Positions 17,151-28,865 are shown, numbered from the stretch's first letter. The stretch is 64,000 nucleotides of DNA from Myxococcus hansupus (GCF_000280925.3 NZ_CP012109.1:6902501-6966500), one strand, 5' to 3'. Notes: generated by a model from the sequence alone, not told the origin. Made by a program: numbers and translations.

Positions 17151-18176
17151 TCAGGCCACCGCGCGGCGGATGCGGGACAGGGCCTCGTCGATGTCGCGCG
17201 CGGACACGTCCAGGTGGGTGACGAGCCGCAGCGTGCGCGGCGCTCCGGCAGGATTCGTCAGCACCCCATGGCGCTCCAGCAGCGCCACGACTTCGTGCGC
17301 GGCCTGGGGGAACTCGGCGAAGACCATGTTCGTCTCCACGCTCGCGGTATCCACCGTCACGCCCGGCAGCTCGGCCAGCCCCGCCGCCAGCCGGCGAGCG
17401 TTCGCATGGTCGTCCGCCAGCCGGCTCACGTGGTTCTCCAAGGCATACAGCGCCGCCGCGGCCAGGATGCCCGCCTGCCGCATGCCACCGCCCAGGCGCT
17501 TGCGCAGACGGCGCGCCTCGCGAATGAGGTCCACACGGCCCACGAGCGCCGAGCCCACCGGAGCGCCCAGCCCCTTCGAGAAACACACCGCCGTCGTGTC
17601 CGTCCGCGAGGCCCACGCCGACACGGGCACGCCCAGCGCGACGCTGGCGTTGAAGAGCCGGGCACCATCGAGGTGCACCCCCAGCCCCGCCTTGCGCGCC
17701 GCCTCGACGACGGCCTGGAAGCGCTCCACGGGCCACACCGCGCCGCCGCCGCGGTTGTGCGTGTTCTCCAGCGACAGCAGGCGCGTGCGCGGGTTGTGGA
17801 TGTTGTCCTCGCGCACGGCCGCGCTCACGGCCTCGGGCGTCAGCAGGCCGCGCTGTCCTGGCAACGGCTGCGGCTGCACACCCCACAACGCGGGCACCGC
17901 GCCGCCTTCGTAGTGAAGGATGTGGCTGCCCGCCTCGGTGAGCACCTCGTCCCCGGGCCGGCAATGCGCGCCGATGGCGAGCTGGTTGGCCTGGGTTCCC
18001 GAGGGCACGAACACGGCGGCCTCCAGGCCGAGCAGCTCGGCGACACGGGCTTCCAGCCGAAGCACGGTGGGGTCCTCGCCGTAGACGTCGTCTCCCACCT
18101 CCGCGTCGGCGATGGCGCGCCGCATGGCGGCCGTGGGCTGGGTAACGGTGTCGGAACGGAAGTCGATGCGCTTCAT
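17151..18176 (-). CDS. ltaE: Low-specificity L-threonine aldolase
   Basis: 341 residues from the ATG at 18176, which begins [21 protein letters not shown], the conserved family start; upstream in-frame codons have no similarity and run toward nth. [11 protein letters not shown], the PLP-stacking region and the PLP lysine in [19 protein letters not shown] are intact. The enzyme cleaves threonine or allo-threonine to glycine and acetaldehyde. It is divergent from nth with 73 bp between starts. Confidence 0.92.
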   Translation of the reverse strand: MKRIDFRSDTVTQPTAAMRRAIADAEVGDDVYGEDPTVLRLEARVAELLGLEAAVFVPSGTQANQLAIGAHCRPGDEVLTEAGSHILHYEGGAVPALWGVQPQPLPGQRGLLTPEAVSAAVREDNIHNPRTRLLSLENTHNRGGGAVWPVERFQAVVEAARKAGLGVHLDGARLFNASVALGVPVSAWASRTDTTAVCFSKGLGAPVGSALVGRVDLIREARRLRKRLGGGMRQAGILAAAALYALENHVSRLADDHANARRLAAGLAELPGVTVDTASVETNMVFAEFPQAAHEVVALLERHGVLTNPAGAPRTLRLVTHLDVSARDIDEALSRIRRAVA

Positions 18177-18249
18177 GGGGTCTCCCCGAATGGCCATGTC
18201 CCAACGGGTGGTGCTTGGGCTCCTGGCGGGTGTGACATACAACGGCGCC

Positions 18250-18960
18250 GTGCCTGGACGTGAGACGGTCGCGGAGAAGCGAAAGCGCGCGCTGACGGTG
18301 ATGGACCGGCTGGCCGCGGACATGCCGGATGCCCGCATCGAGCTGGACTACCGGACGCCCCTGGAACTCCTGGTGGCCGTCATGCTCTCCGCGCAGTGCA
18401 CGGACAAACGCGTCAACATCGTGACGCCCGCGCTCTTCCAGCGGTTCCCCTCCGCCCAGACCTACGCGGAAGCAGAACCGTCGGACGTGGAGCCCTTCAT
18501 CCGCACCTGTGGCCTGTACCGCGCCAAGGCGAAGAACATCGTCGCGGCCGCGCGGACGCTGGTGGCGGAGCACGCCGGGCAGGTCCCCTTGAAGCGGGAC
18601 ACCCTGGAGAAGCTTCCGGGCGTGGGCCGCAAGACGGCGGGGGTGGTGTGCATCCACCTGGGGGGCGACGACGCCTTCCCCGTGGACACCCACGTGAAGC
18701 GGCTCGCCTACCGGCTCGGGTTCACCACGAAGGAGGACCCGGACAAGGTGGAGGCCGACATGCAGGCCGTGCTGCCGTCGGAGCGATGGACACTGGGCCA
18801 CCAGCTCCTGGTGTGGCACGGACGGCGGACCTGCTTCGCCCGCTCGCCCGACTGTGCTCGCTGCGTCGTCGCGGACCTCTGCCCCAAGAAGGGCGTGAAG
18901 GCCGCACCGGCCGAGGCGGCTACGGAGAAGCCGACGCGCCCTGCTCGCGCGAAGTCTTGA
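18250..18960 (+). CDS. nth: Endonuclease III (DNA glycosylase/AP lyase)
   Basis: 236 residues from GTG 18250 ([14 protein letters not shown]); the frame is open further upstream but that part would overlap ltaE and lacks similarity. The helix-hairpin-helix [12 protein letters not shown] carries the catalytic Lys, VDTHVKR carries the catalytic Asp, and [17 protein letters not shown] is the C-x6-C-x2-C-x5-C ligand set for the [4Fe-4S] cluster. It removes oxidised pyrimidines in base excision repair. The Ala/Lys-rich tail overlaps the convergent def gene by 41 bp. Confidence 0.93.
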   Translation: MPGRETVAEKRKRALTVMDRLAADMPDARIELDYRTPLELLVAVMLSAQCTDKRVNIVTPALFQRFPSAQTYAEAEPSDVEPFIRTCGLYRAKAKNIVAAARTLVAEHAGQVPLKRDTLEKLPGVGRKTAGVVCIHLGGDDAFPVDTHVKRLAYRLGFTTKEDPDKVEADMQAVLPSERWTLGHQLLVWHGRRTCFARSPDCARCVVADLCPKKGVKAAPAEAATEKPTRPARAKS

Positions 18961-19447
18961 GGCGCTTCATCCGCTTGCGGATGAACTCGCGCTTCAGCGA
19001 GGAGATGTGGTCCACGAACACGGTGCCGTTGAGGTGGTCCGCCTCGTGCTGCACCGCGATGGACAGCAGGCCCTCGCAGCGCAGCGTCTGCTCGTTGCCA
19101 TCCGGGTCGAGGAACTTCACCGTGACGGCGGCGGCGCGATCCACGTCGGCGGACTCGCCGGGGATGGAGAGGCAGCCCTCGTTGTAGGTGGTGTCCCCCT
19201 CCATGGCGATGATCTCCGGGTTGATCATCGCGACGGGCTTGAGCTCCGGCTGGGCGTGCGTCGTGTCCAAGACGATGACACGCTGGAGCACGCCAATCTG
19301 CGGGGCGGCCAGGCCCACGCCTTCGGCGGAGTACATCGTTTCGAACATGTCCTTCACCAGCGTGCGGATGGAGTCATCCACCTTCGCCACCGGCTTGGCC
19401 TTCTGCTTCAGGACAGGGTCGGGCCAGATAAGGATCTCGCGGACCAT
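18920..19447 (-). CDS. def: Peptide deformylase
   Basis: 175 residues from the ATG at 19447 (MVREILIWPDPVLKQKAKPV). The three deformylase motifs are intact: GVGLAAPQIG, EGCLSIPG (metal Cys) and QHEADHLNG (two metal His and catalytic Glu). It removes the N-formyl group from nascent proteins. It is not next to fmt, which lies 43 kb away with rsmB, a rearrangement of the common def-fmt-rsmB order. The basic C-terminal helix ([13 protein letters not shown]) may dock on the ribosome. Confidence 0.95.
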   Translation of the reverse strand: MVREILIWPDPVLKQKAKPVAKVDDSIRTLVKDMFETMYSAEGVGLAAPQIGVLQRVIVLDTTHAQPELKPVAMINPEIIAMEGDTTYNEGCLSIPGESADVDRAAAVTVKFLDPDGNEQTLRCEGLLSIAVQHEADHLNGTVFVDHISSLKREFIRKRMKRLKTSREQGASASP

Positions 19448-19536
19448 GTCCGCCGTCTTAACCGTCCTGGGGCGGGCGGGCAACCACCGCGGATGGGCTT
19501 TCCCACACGCCCGGGAGCCCGTCCGTCCGGAGGGCG

Positions 19537-22500
19537 TCAGTCGAGCAGGCTCCGGGCGTACTCCGCGCGCAGCCGGTCATCCCCCAGCGCCTGCGCGGCC
19601 TCGGAGAGCACGCTGCGAATCTGCTGCGCGCGGTGCTGGAGCGCTGGGTCCGGATGTCCCGCGAAGCGCAGGGGATGGAACTCGGCGGCCAGGAGTTCGT
19701 AGGCGCGTTTGACCTCCTCGCCCCCCGCCGAACGGGCCAGCCCGAGCACCGTGAAGTAGTCCGCGTCCTGGATCTCCTCGAACTTGGCCTCCAGGCGCCG
19801 GACGTCCAGTTCGGGAGGCAGGTCGCCCGCTTCGTCGTCATCCCCGCCAGGCTCCAGCGAGATGAGCCCCAGTGTCCGCGCCACCGCGAGCGACTTCAAA
19901 GCCGAGTCCTGGGGCAGTCCCGCGCCCAGGAGCAACGCCTCCAGCGTGTGCTCGCCGTCCACCTGGGACAGGAGGTGGAGGTCTCTCGGGGGCAGACCGA
20001 AGTCACCGGGGGCCAGGTGGATGTCGCCGCGGGTGACGCGCGCGCGCAGGCCGCCAGCCGCGTCGAGGAGGGACTCGGAGGTGAGCGTGTTGCGCAGGGC
20101 CTCGGCCAGCAGGTGGAGCGGTGGGCGCGTGGCGGCGGCGAGCGCCACTTCGTGCGGCGCCGGCTCCGCCACCAGCCGGTAGAGCGTCGAGGGCTCCGCC
20201 AAGGCGTCCAGGAACACCTGCTCGGTGTAGCGCTGGACCAGGGGCACGGCTTCGGACTCGCGCAGGTAGCCCCGGCCTCGCAGGGCCTCCAGCAGCGCGG
20301 CGGTGGTGGCGCTGCGCACCAGCCGCAGTTCGCCTTCCTGCCTCGCGTCGATGAGGCCGTCCGCGCGGGCCCGGTCGACCAGGCTCTCCCCCGGGGCCGA
20401 GGAGACAGCGCCCACCAGCGTGCCATCCCTCAACCAGAGGACGCGCAGGGCGTTCATCACCTTCAGCTCCAGGCGCATCTCCATGCGGGCTTCGCACAGA
20501 CGGAGCACCAGCTTCGTCAGGCCGTCCTGGGTGACGCTGCCACTGCGCGCCACCGCCAGCTCCGGCCGGCCCGGCGGGGCCTCCAGCGGAAGAAGGGAGG
20601 CTCTCGCCTGTGCGGCGGCTTCCTCGGCGTCTCGGAGCGCGCGCTCCTCCAGCTCCAGGCGCTCACGCTCGTTCCGCTCGCGCTGGGCCTCGGACTCGGC
20701 TTCGACGCGGGCCTTCTCTTCGCGGAGGGTTTCCAAGGACTGCTCGACGGATTCGCGCGACTCGCGCTCCTTCGACAGGTTGTCGCGAAGCTGCTGGTGC
20801 TCCAGTCGGAGCTCCGCGAGCTCCTCGGAGATGCGTGCATTCTCCGCGAGCAGCCGGGACTCGGATTCGTTACGGGCCCGGGATTCATCCTCGAGCCGCG
20901 TCTCCAACGTGGCGCGCTGCTTCGCCTCCGCGTCCAGGCGCACTTCCAGGGCGGTGCGATGACGGCCCTCCGTCTTCGCGCGGGTGGCCGCTTCGGCTTC
21001 GGCCTGGGTGGCCTGCTGGATGCGGGCCTCGGCGTCGGCGCGGCGCTGGGCTTCGGCCTCGGCACGTGACTCCGCATCGGTGGCGGACTTCAGCGCGGCC
21101 TCGGCGCGGGCCTCGGCTTCTGCGCGCTTCTGGGCTTCCGACTCCAGCCGGGACTCCAGCTCCGCGCGCTTCTGGGCCTCGGCTTCTGCCTGGGCGGCGA
21201 CGCTGGCGCGGTGCGCTTCTTCTGCCTCGGCACGTGCCTGCTCGGCGGCGTGCTGCTCGGCTTCCTTCCCTGCGAGGGCCTCGGCTTCGGCTCGCTGCCG
21301 GGACTCCTGTTCCGCGCGGGCCTCGGATTCGCGTTCGGCGCGGGCCTCGGCTTCGGCTCGGCGCGTGGCCTCCGTGGCGACCCGGGCCTCGAGTTCGGCG
21401 CGGGTCGCGGCTTCGGTCTTCGCGAGCGTCTCCGCCTCGGCGCGCAGGGCGGCTTCCCGTTCGGCTCGGGCTTCGGCTTCGGCGCGGGCCTCGGCTTCAC
21501 GCTCGGCGCGGGCTTCCGCGTTCACACGGGCCGTGGCTTCACCTTCCGCGCGGATTTCGATGGCCGCACGGAGCTTGGACTCGCGCTCGGCGCGGGCCTC
21601 GGCTTCGGCACGGGCCTCGGCTTCGCGCTCGGCGCGGGCTTCCGCGTCCTGATGCGCCTTCGACTCGTTCGCGGCGCGGGCTTCCGCGTCGAGCCGAGCC
21701 TTCGACTCGACCTCGGCGCTCGCTTCGGCGTCGACTCGGGCGTGTGCGACGTGCTCGGCACGGCGCTCGGCGTCAGCATGAGCGGACGCTTCGCTGTCGG
21801 CGCGCGCTTCGGCTTCGGCACGAGCAGTTGATTCAGCGTTGGCGCGGGCTTCGGCTTCGACGAGGGCTGTCGTCGCGGCGTTGGCGCGGGCTTCGGCTTC
21901 GGTGCGAGCGGCGGCCTCAGCGTTGGCGCGGGCCTCCGCTTCGACGAGGGCTGTCGTCGCGGCATTGGCGCGAGCCTCGACTTCGGCACGAGCAGTCGCC
22001 TCAGCGTTGGCGCGGGCCTCGGCTTCGGCACGAGCAGTCGCCTCAGCGTTGGCGCGAGCTTCGACTTCGGCACGAGCAGTCGCCTCAGCGTTGGCGCGGG
22101 CTTCGACTTCGGCGAGGGATGTCGTCGCAGCGCTCGCGCGGGCTTCGACTTCGGCGAGGGATGTCGCCTCAGCGTTGGCTCGGGCTTCGAGGTCCGCGCG
22201 GAGGGCTGACTCGGCTTCGACTCGAGCTGCCGCTTCGGCGCGCGCGGTGGCTTCCGCGTTCTCGCGAGCCTCCGCCTCCGCATTGGCGCGCGCTTCGGCT
22301 TCGGCTCGCGCTTCGGCCTCGGCGGTCGCTCGGGCTTCCGCTTCGGCCCGTGCGGCCGCCTCCGTGTTCGCTCGGGTTTCGGCCTCTGCACGCGCAGTCA
22401 CTTCAGCGTTGGCACGGGCCTCCGCTTCCATGCGCGCCGCAGCTTCAATCTCCGCGCGCGCCGCGGCTTCCGCATGGGCGGTTGCTTCAGCGTCGGCGCG

Positions 22501-25500
22501 CGCTTCGGCGGCCGCTCGGGCTTCCGCTTCAGCCCGGACGCGCGACTCCGCGTCACTTCCAGCCGAGAACTCCGCTGCGACACGGGCTTCGGCCTCAACT
22601 CGGGCCGCGGATTCGCTATCGGCTCGCGACTGCGCCTCGACCAAGGCCGTCGCCGCGGACTCCAGGCGCGCTTCCGCGTCGACTCGGGCCGCAGATTCGA
22701 TTTCCGCGCGGGCTGCCGCTTCGGCGAGGGCGGTCGCCACGGACTCCAGGCGCGCTTCCACCTCAGCCCTCGCGGAGGACTCGATTTCAGCCAGCGCCTG
22801 CGCCTCGGCCAACGCGGTTGCAGTGACCTCCAGACGTGCTTCCACATCGGCCCGCGTCGCGGACTCAATCTCCACGAGCGCCTGCGCCTCGGCCAATGCC
22901 GTTGCCGTGGCCTCCAGACGTGCGTCCGCGTCCGCGCGCGCCGAGGACTCAATCTCGGCCCGCGCCTGCGCTTCCGCCAACGCGGTTGCCGCCGCTGCCA
23001 CGCGCGTGTCCACATCGCCCTGCGCCCGAGCCTCCGCCTCGGCGAGCGCGGCCGTGAGGGCCTCCAGACGCGCTTCCGCATCCACTCGCGCGTCCGCTTC
23101 AGCCTGGGCCAAGGCGATGGCCTCGGCCTGCTCCCGAGCCGCCAAGTCCGCACGGGCCTCGGCTTCCGCGTGGGCGTGCGCCAGTTGCTGCGCGCGAATG
23201 TCGGCTTCGAGCCGCGCCGCGGCCTCGACCTCGGACCGGGCTTCCGCGGCCTCGCGGGCACGGGTCTCCGCATCGATGCGCGCTTCCGACACCGACGTCT
23301 GGCCTTCGGCGGACTCGACCCGGCGCTCCGCGACCTCGCGCGCCTTCGACTCCGACTCTGCGCGGACCTCCGAGACGACGCGCCCCGCCGCCTCCGCCTC
23401 CAGGCGCGCTTCGAGCGCCTTCAGCGCCTGGGTCGCAGCGGCGGCTTGCGTCTCCGCGGCCTCGCGAGCCTGGGCCTCGGCATTGGCTCGGTCCTCGGCA
23501 TCGATGGCCCGGAGTTCCGCCTCGGCACGTGCATCCTCGGCCTGCCGCGCCAGGGCCTCGACTTCAGCCGTGAAGGCCTCCGCTTCCGTGCGGAGGGTGA
23601 CTTGCGATTCCAGCTCCGCGCGCAGGGCCGAGAGCGCGTCGACGTCTCCCGCCGACTGCTCGATTCGACTCAGGACGGCCTTGGCCGCCGCGTCCATCGA
23701 CACACTCGAGTCCCGCTGCGCCCGAGCCTCGGACTCACGCTGGCGGAGCGTCTCCAGCTCGGCCTCGGCTTCGGCCCGGAGCACCGCTTCGCGAGAGTGT
23801 TCTTCTTCCTCGGTCGCGAGGCGTTCCTGGAGCGCCTGGAGTTGCTGCTCCATTTCACGGCGCCGCGCGGACTCCTGCTCCAATTCCGCGGAGACGGAGT
23901 GCACACGTGCGTGGGCCTCTTCGAGCTGGCGCTCGGCCTCCTCCTGCTGAGCCTGCCACTGCGCCATCAGCGCGGGGACCGCGAAGCCGCCTGCGGCGGG
24001 CGCCACGGGCGGACTTTCAACCGGCTTGGCCACGGGCTCCGCCGAGCGCGTGTCCTCAGTTTCCGAGTCGAACCAGTCAGCGCCAACACTCGGCGCGGGC
24101 GCCGAAGACTCCGGTTCCGAGTCGAACCAGTCTTCGCCAACACCCGCTGCTGCCGAGGTCTCGGCGGCCTCTGGAGAGCCGGCCTCCGCGTCGTCACTTT
24201 CGTGACCCGACGCCGCGGCTTGAAGCTCCGCCTCCAGCAATTCCCAGTTGGACGCGGACACCGCCGCGGCATCTGGCTCCGACGCGTCAGCGGAGTCACC
24301 GGCGGTCGGATCCGACGCATCCGCGGAATCGCCAAGCGCGGATTCCGTCCCCCAGGCGTCTTCCGACTCCGTGTTCGCGGCCGCTGTTCCCCAGGAATCG
24401 TCCGACCCGGGAGTGGCCGACTCCGTCCCCGCCACACCACCTGGCACAGAAGCAGCCGGATCCGTTTCCCAGGAACCATCCGACGCAGAGGGGTCCGACC
24501 CGTCCCCCCAAGAAGCATCCGATGCCGCCGCGACCGCGTCATTCTCTGACGCATCGCCCGAATCCAAGGAGGCTGACGCCGCCCCCGCCACATCCGAAGA
24601 CGCGGGGGTGTCCGATGCCTCCCAAGAGTCGTCCGACTCCGCTCCCGCAGCAGGTGCCGCCGAGGCGGCCCACGAATCGTCCGACTCCGCGCCCGCAGCA
24701 GGTGCTGCCGACGTGGCCCAGGAGTCGTCAGCATCAGGTGCCGCCGACGTGGCCCACGAATCGTCCGACTCCGTTCCCTGCTCGGGTGCCGCCGACGCAG
24801 CCCAGGAGGTATCCGACTCCGCTCCTGCCTCGGGTGCTGCCGACGTGGCCCGGGAGTCATCCGACTCCGCTCCCGCCTCAGGTGCCGCAGACGCCCCCCA
24901 GGAAGCATCCGCCTCAGGTGCGGCCGACGTGGCCCAGGAGTCATCCGACTCCGCTCCCGCCTCAGGTGCTGCCGACGTGGCCCAGGAGTCATCCGCCTCA
25001 GGTGCCGCCGACGCGCCCCAGGAGGCATCCGACTCCGCTCCCGCCTCAGGTGCTGCCGACGTGGCCCAGGAGTCATCCGCCTCAGGTGCCGCCGACGCGC
25101 TCCACGAGCCACCCTGCTTCGAAGCCTCCGTCTCCCATCCAGACGCAGCCTCTCCGGGCGCATCCCCCACTCCGGCCCACGACGCCTCCGGCGCCTGGCC
25201 AGCGAACGCCATCTCCGGGTCGGGAGGCAGCTCCGTCCAGGGGGTGCCATCCGTGGCGGGCAGAGGCTCGGCGACAGGGCCACCGCGCATGGCCGCCAGC
25301 TCCGCTTCCGCATCGGAGAGGGAATCCCGCGTGCCAGCCTCCGGCGTCTCCACGTCGAAGAAGCCTTCGTCCCCGAGTCGAGGCGCAGCAGGCCCAGGTT
25401 GGGTGACGGGCTCCTCCGTCCAAGCCAACTGCCCGACCGGAGGCACTTCTCCGTCCGCCTCCGATGCGTCGTCGAGCCCGGCCAGGCGCTCCGCCTGAGC

Positions 25501-26331
25501 CCGCAGCTCCGCCTCCATGCCCTCCGGCTCCGCCGCATGCCCCCGAGACAAGCCGGGGTACGCCCCTTCCCCGGGCGCAGCGCCGCTCACCGCCGAGCCC
25601 CAATCCGAATCCGAATCCGAATCCGAAGACGGCTCTCCCCACCCGTCCGCCGAGTCCTCCGACGCAGCCGGCTCGGGGGCCACCGGCGGGGCCTCCACCT
25701 CGGGCTCCGAGGCCGTGCTCGAACCGGACGCTCCGTGATGCTCGCGTTGCTGCTCCGCCACGTGGGCGGTGCGCTCCGCGTCCGTCATCGCCGCCAGCTC
25801 CCAGTCCGTCTGGTGCAACGGAGCCAGGTCCCCGAAGAGCGCGTTCGCCAGCGCGGCGTCCCCAGCGACCGCGGGAGGCGGCGTCGCATGCCACGTTTCG
25901 CCGTCAGCGCCACTCGACACCCCGGCGCCACCCGCGGACGCGGGCATCCGCCGATTCTCCACCACGTGCCAGGCATCCGCCGCATCCGCGGGGGCCCGGA
26001 CCAGGGAATCCACCAGCGAGATGAAGGCCGCGCCCTCCAGCGGCAGCGGCGCCACGGGGGCGCTGAAGCCGGGGATGGATTCGCCCAGAAGCAGCACCCG
26101 GGCCGACTTGCCGTCCGGGTGTTGCAGCAGCTCTTCCAGCACCAGGTGGCCGCGGCCACTCTCCACGCCGGGCGCGAGCACGAGCAGCACGGGCAGGTGG
26201 TGCCCGTACGCGATGAGGGCATCCGCGGCGGACGTGGCGAGGATGACCTCGTAGCCGTCACGCGTGAGCAGACGCCGCACGGCGGCGATATTGGCGATGT
26301 CGTCGTGGACGAGAAGGACCGGTGCGCCCAT
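19537..26331 (-). CDS. Giant pseudoreceiver / Trp-acidic repeat / coiled-coil / PATAN-like / J-like scaffold protein
   Basis: 2264 residues, without frame breaks. Residues 1-~110 are a response-regulator receiver fold ([18 protein letters not shown]), but the phospho-acceptor site reads VLLVLAPG, with Ala in place of Asp, so it cannot be phosphorylated there. Residues ~130-780 are acidic and disordered, with [10 protein letters not shown]-type repeats. Residues ~790-1900 form an enormous Ala/Glu/Arg coiled coil with a 14-residue period ([14 protein letters not shown]). Residues ~1925-2110 resemble a DUF4388/PATAN domain. The last ~75 residues are a J-domain-like bundle ([21 protein letters not shown]) in which HPD is replaced by HPL. 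The architecture recalls AglZ and FrzS of Myxococcus, polarity/gliding-motility proteins, but it is much longer. A filament-like scaffold is my inference. Confidence 0.8.
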   Translation of the reverse strand: MGAPVLLVHDDIANIAAVRRLLTRDGYEVILATSAADALIAYGHHLPVLLVLAPGVESGRGHLVLEELLQHPDGKSARVLLLGESIPGFSAPVAPLPLEGAAFISLVDSLVRAPADAADAWHVVENRRMPASAGGAGVSSGADGETWHATPPPAVAGDAALANALFGDLAPLHQTDWELAAMTDAERTAHVAEQQREHHGASGSSTASEPEVEAPPVAPEPAASEDSADGWGEPSSDSDSDSDWGSAVSGAAPGEGAYPGLSRGHAAEPEGMEAELRAQAERLAGLDDASEADGEVPPVGQLAWTEEPVTQPGPAAPRLGDEGFFDVETPEAGTRDSLSDAEAELAAMRGGPVAEPLPATDGTPWTELPPDPEMAFAGQAPEASWAGVGDAPGEAASGWETEASKQGGSWSASAAPEADDSWATSAAPEAGAESDASWGASAAPEADDSWATSAAPEAGAESDDSWATSAAPEADASWGASAAPEAGAESDDSRATSAAPEAGAESDTSWAASAAPEQGTESDDSWATSAAPDADDSWATSAAPAAGAESDDSWAASAAPAAGAESDDSWEASDTPASSDVAGAASASLDSGDASENDAVAAASDASWGDGSDPSASDGSWETDPAASVPGGVAGTESATPGSDDSWGTAAANTESEDAWGTESALGDSADASDPTAGDSADASEPDAAAVSASNWELLEAELQAAASGHESDDAEAGSPEAAETSAAAGVGEDWFDSEPESSAPAPSVGADWFDSETEDTRSAEPVAKPVESPPVAPAAGGFAVPALMAQWQAQQEEAERQLEEAHARVHSVSAELEQESARRREMEQQLQALQERLATEEEEHSREAVLRAEAEAELETLRQRESEARAQRDSSVSMDAAAKAVLSRIEQSAGDVDALSALRAELESQVTLRTEAEAFTAEVEALARQAEDARAEAELRAIDAEDRANAEAQAREAAETQAAAATQALKALEARLEAEAAGRVVSEVRAESESKAREVAERRVESAEGQTSVSEARIDAETRAREAAEARSEVEAAARLEADIRAQQLAHAHAEAEARADLAAREQAEAIALAQAEADARVDAEARLEALTAALAEAEARAQGDVDTRVAAAATALAEAQARAEIESSARADADARLEATATALAEAQALVEIESATRADVEARLEVTATALAEAQALAEIESSARAEVEARLESVATALAEAAARAEIESAARVDAEARLESAATALVEAQSRADSESAARVEAEARVAAEFSAGSDAESRVRAEAEARAAAEARADAEATAHAEAAARAEIEAAARMEAEARANAEVTARAEAETRANTEAAARAEAEARATAEAEARAEAEARANAEAEARENAEATARAEAAARVEAESALRADLEARANAEATSLAEVEARASAATTSLAEVEARANAEATARAEVEARANAEATARAEAEARANAEATARAEVEARANAATTALVEAEARANAEAAARTEAEARANAATTALVEAEARANAESTARAEAEARADSEASAHADAERRAEHVAHARVDAEASAEVESKARLDAEARAANESKAHQDAEARAEREAEARAEAEARAERESKLRAAIEIRAEGEATARVNAEARAEREAEARAEAEARAEREAALRAEAETLAKTEAATRAELEARVATEATRRAEAEARAERESEARAEQESRQRAEAEALAGKEAEQHAAEQARAEAEEAHRASVAAQAEAEAQKRAELESRLESEAQKRAEAEARAEAALKSATDAESRAEAEAQRRADAEARIQQATQAEAEAATRAKTEGRHRTALEVRLDAEAKQRATLETRLEDESRARNESESRLLAENARISEELAELRLEHQQLRDNLSKERESRESVEQSLETLREEKARVEAESEAQRERNERERLELEERALRDAEEAAAQARASLLPLEAPPGRPELAVARSGSVTQDGLTKLVLRLCEARMEMRLELKVMNALRVLWLRDGTLVGAVSSAPGESLVDRARADGLIDARQEGELRLVRSATTAALLEALRGRGYLRESEAVPLVQRYTEQVFLDALAEPSTLYRLVAEPAPHEVALAAATRPPLHLLAEALRNTLTSESLLDAAGGLRARVTRGDIHLAPGDFGLPPRDLHLLSQVDGEHTLEALLLGAGLPQDSALKSLAVARTLGLISLEPGGDDDEAGDLPPELDVRRLEAKFEEIQDADYFTVLGLARSAGGEEVKRAYELLAAEFHPLRFAGHPDPALQHRAQQIRSVLSEAAQALGDDRLRAEYARSLLD
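20630..23950. repeat. Degenerate 42-bp repeat array coding for the coiled coil
   Basis: The DNA repeats with a 42-bp (14-codon) period; it is clearest at 21830-22200, where GCGTTGGCGCGGGCTTCGGC-type units recur. The composition leaves long open frames on the opposite strand, which are shadows rather than genes. Confidence 0.7.
24600..25115. repeat. Repeats coding for SWxxSAAPEA motifs in the giant scaffold
   Basis: Units of about 30-50 bp containing GCCGACGTGGCCCAGGAGTC recur at least ten times and code for (D)[15 protein letters not shown]. Each protein unit puts one Trp in an acidic, Ser/Ala-rich context. Confidence 0.7.
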
Positions 26332-26346
26332 GGGGGGGCCACGAGT

Positions 26347-28734
26347 CTACAGCATGGCTCCCGGATCCACGTCGATCACGACCTTCACGGTGGAAGGAAC
26401 TTCGGCCAGGGCCGCTTCCACCCGGGCGAGCAGCGGGGCGAGCGCCGTATGCGTTGGCCCCTTCAAGAGGAACTGCCAGCGCGTCTTCCCTCGGATGCGG
26501 GAGATGGGCGCCAGCGCCGGGCCCAGCAAACGGACCCCGGCGGACGCGGGCGGCATGTTCCGGGAGACGAGGTTCCCCAGGGAGCGCGCCACGCTCGCCG
26601 TCTGCTCGGGGTGCTCCCCTTCCAGGCGGACGGCGGCCATGCGCGAATATGGAGGGTAGGCCAGCGCCTTGCGCCACTCCAGTTCCTGGGTCGAGAAGCC
26701 GCTGAAGTCGTGGGCCAGCACCCGCCGCACCGGCTCCGCGTCCGGGTTGTAGGTCTGGACCAGCACCCGCCCCGGGTCCTTGCCCCGGCCCGCGCGGCCA
26801 GCGACCTGGGTGAGCAGGTGGAAGGTGCGCTCGGCGGCGCGGAAGTCCGGGATGGACAGGGACGTGTCCGCCATCACGACGCACACCAGCGTGACGCCAG
26901 GGAAGTCGTGCCCCTTGGCCACCATCTGCGTGCCCACCAGGACATCCAGCTCCCGGCGCGCGAACGAGGCCAGCATCTCCGTCAGCCGCTCCGCGCTGGT
27001 GGCCGAGTCCCGGTCCAGACGCGCGACGCGCGCGGTGGGAATGCGCTCCAGGACCTCCGCCTCCACGCGCTCGGTGCCGATGCCCAGCTTGAGCATGGGC
27101 CCCGTGCACTCCAGGCACTGCTCCGGCACGGGCATGGCCAGGCCACAGTAGTGACACACCACCCGGCTCTGCGAGCGGTGGTGCGTCAGGCACACGTCGC
27201 ACTCGCTGCACTTGAGTGACAGGCCGCACACCTCGCACAGGAGCACGGTGCTGTGGCCCCGGCGGTTCAGGAAGAGGATGACCTGCTGGCCCCGGCCAAT
27301 CGTCTCCTCCATCGCCGCGAGCAGCGGCGGACTGAGGATGGGCGCCTCCTCCGTCACCACGCCCTCGCGGGGCCGCTCCAGGCGCAGGTCCACCATTTCA
27401 ATGGAGGGCATGGGCCGGTCGTCCACGCGGCGCTTCAGCTCCAGGAGCCGGTAGCGTCCGCGGTTGACGTTCTCCAGCGTCTCCAGCGCGGGCGTGGCCG
27501 AGCCCAGCACCACCACCGCGCTGGCCTGCTTGCCTCGCACCACGGCCAGGTCGCGCGCCTGGTAGCGCAGCTTCTCCTCCTGCTTGAAGGAGGGGTCGTG
27601 CTCCTCGTCCACGACGATGAGGCCCAGGTTGTTCACCGGCGCGAACACCGCCGAGCGCACGCCCACGGCGATCTTCACGTCGCCCCGCCGCAGTGCCTGC
27701 CAGTGGAAGAGCCGCTCCCGGTCCTTCAAGGCCGAGTGCAGCACCGCGACCTCCGAGCCGAAGCGGCTGCGGAAGCGCCCCACGAGCTGCGGCGTCAGCG
27801 CGATTTCCGGTACGAGGATGAGGGTGCCCTTCCCCAGCGTCAGCGCATGCTCCGCCGCGCGCAGGTACACCTCCGTCTTGCCGCTGCCCGTGACACCGTG
27901 AAGCAGGAAGGGCTGGAAGGCGCCCGCGTCCAACGCCGCGCGCAGCTCCACGCCCGCCGCGGCCTGCTCCGGCGTGAGGTGGTCCGGACGGCCCTGAATC
28001 AGGCCCTCCTTCACCCCCGCCTCCACCGTCTTCTCCTCCAGCTTGGCGAAGCCGCGCGTGGCCAGCTTCTTCAGCGTCTCGCGCGCGCCTGGAATCGCGT
28101 GGGCCACTTCCTCCAGCGGCGCGCGGCCTCCCACGGCCAGCAAGTAGGCGAGCGCGGCGGACTGCGCGGGCGCCCGCGACAGCTCCGGCGGCACCTCGTT
28201 CACGAGCGCCACCGCGAAGTGCTGCACGTCCGGCTTGGCTTCCTTCTCCTCGACCGCCTTCGACAGGCCCGGGGGAAGCGCGCCGCGAATCACCTCGCCC
28301 AGCGGGTAGCGGTAGTGCACGGCCGCGAAGCGCAGCAACGCGATGAGGTCCTTGGGCAGGGACGGCGAATCCTCCAGCACGCGCTGGACGGCCTTCAGCC
28401 GCACCTTCTCGCCGGGCGGCGGGGACGCGGGCCCCAGGTAGAAGCCCAGCGCCGTGCCTCGACCAAACGGCACGAGCACGCGCTGCCCGGGCTCCAGGCG
28501 GCCCGCCAGCTCCTCCGGCAAGGTGTAGGTGAATTCGCCCCGGACGGGGCGGCCAACGGCAATGGAGGCCAGGACGGGAGCGCTCACTTCGGCGCGCACT
28601 GTAGCGGCGACGGCGGGCTCTGACAGTTCCCGGCGGCTTTTCACACCGGAGGTGCGCACCGTCCTGGAACCCCGCGTCGTGGGGGCCTTCGAAGGCGCCG
28701 CGTCCTCCCCGCTCCACAAGGGTCGCTGTTCCAT
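26347..28734 (-). CDS. priA: Primosomal protein N' (PriA replication-restart helicase)
   Basis: 795 residues from the ATG at 28734, which has GGGAGAG just upstream; further in-frame codons are not PriA-like. The N-terminal 3'-DNA-binding domain (VGRPVRGEFTYTLPEELAG, LVPFGRGTALGFYLG) is followed by Walker A HGVTGSGKTEVYLR at about 280, DEEH at about 376, and a zinc region at about 500-545 with eight Cys (CEVCGLSLKCSECDVCLTHH, CHYCG, CLEC). PriA reloads the replisome at stalled forks. The first ~45 residues are an unusual basic extension. Confidence 0.95.
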   Translation of the reverse strand: MEQRPLWSGEDAAPSKAPTTRGSRTVRTSGVKSRRELSEPAVAATVRAEVSAPVLASIAVGRPVRGEFTYTLPEELAGRLEPGQRVLVPFGRGTALGFYLGPASPPPGEKVRLKAVQRVLEDSPSLPKDLIALLRFAAVHYRYPLGEVIRGALPPGLSKAVEEKEAKPDVQHFAVALVNEVPPELSRAPAQSAALAYLLAVGGRAPLEEVAHAIPGARETLKKLATRGFAKLEEKTVEAGVKEGLIQGRPDHLTPEQAAAGVELRAALDAGAFQPFLLHGVTGSGKTEVYLRAAEHALTLGKGTLILVPEIALTPQLVGRFRSRFGSEVAVLHSALKDRERLFHWQALRRGDVKIAVGVRSAVFAPVNNLGLIVVDEEHDPSFKQEEKLRYQARDLAVVRGKQASAVVVLGSATPALETLENVNRGRYRLLELKRRVDDRPMPSIEMVDLRLERPREGVVTEEAPILSPPLLAAMEETIGRGQQVILFLNRRGHSTVLLCEVCGLSLKCSECDVCLTHHRSQSRVVCHYCGLAMPVPEQCLECTGPMLKLGIGTERVEAEVLERIPTARVARLDRDSATSAERLTEMLASFARRELDVLVGTQMVAKGHDFPGVTLVCVVMADTSLSIPDFRAAERTFHLLTQVAGRAGRGKDPGRVLVQTYNPDAEPVRRVLAHDFSGFSTQELEWRKALAYPPYSRMAAVRLEGEHPEQTASVARSLGNLVSRNMPPASAGVRLLGPALAPISRIRGKTRWQFLLKGPTHTALAPLLARVEAALAEVPSTVKVVIDVDPGAML

Positions 28735-28815
28735 GACTCTCCCTTCAACCGCCACCCCAACCCCAGCCGTCCTGCTACCGGGGTCCACAGTGCAGGGAGG
28801 GTCTGACATGTTTCG

Positions 28816-28841
28816 CGGGTTCCGCCGGAAGACGGAACCCG
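28816..28841 (-). terminator. Terminator-like hairpin between the GST gene and priA
   Basis: CGGGTTCCG (28816-28824) and CGGAACCCG (28833-28841) make a perfect 9-bp stem with an 8-nt loop, 25 bp after the GST stop on the minus strand. No U-tract. Confidence 0.5.
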
Positions 28842-28865
28842 GGACGTCAGGGAAGCACCGGGGAC

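Noticed and set aside
21839-23950. A long plus-strand open frame (Ala/Ser/Arg repeats) opposite the giant scaffold gene
   Set aside because: It is the antisense of the 42-bp coiled-coil repeat and has low-complexity composition, no start signal and no domain; the minus strand is continuous and sensible.
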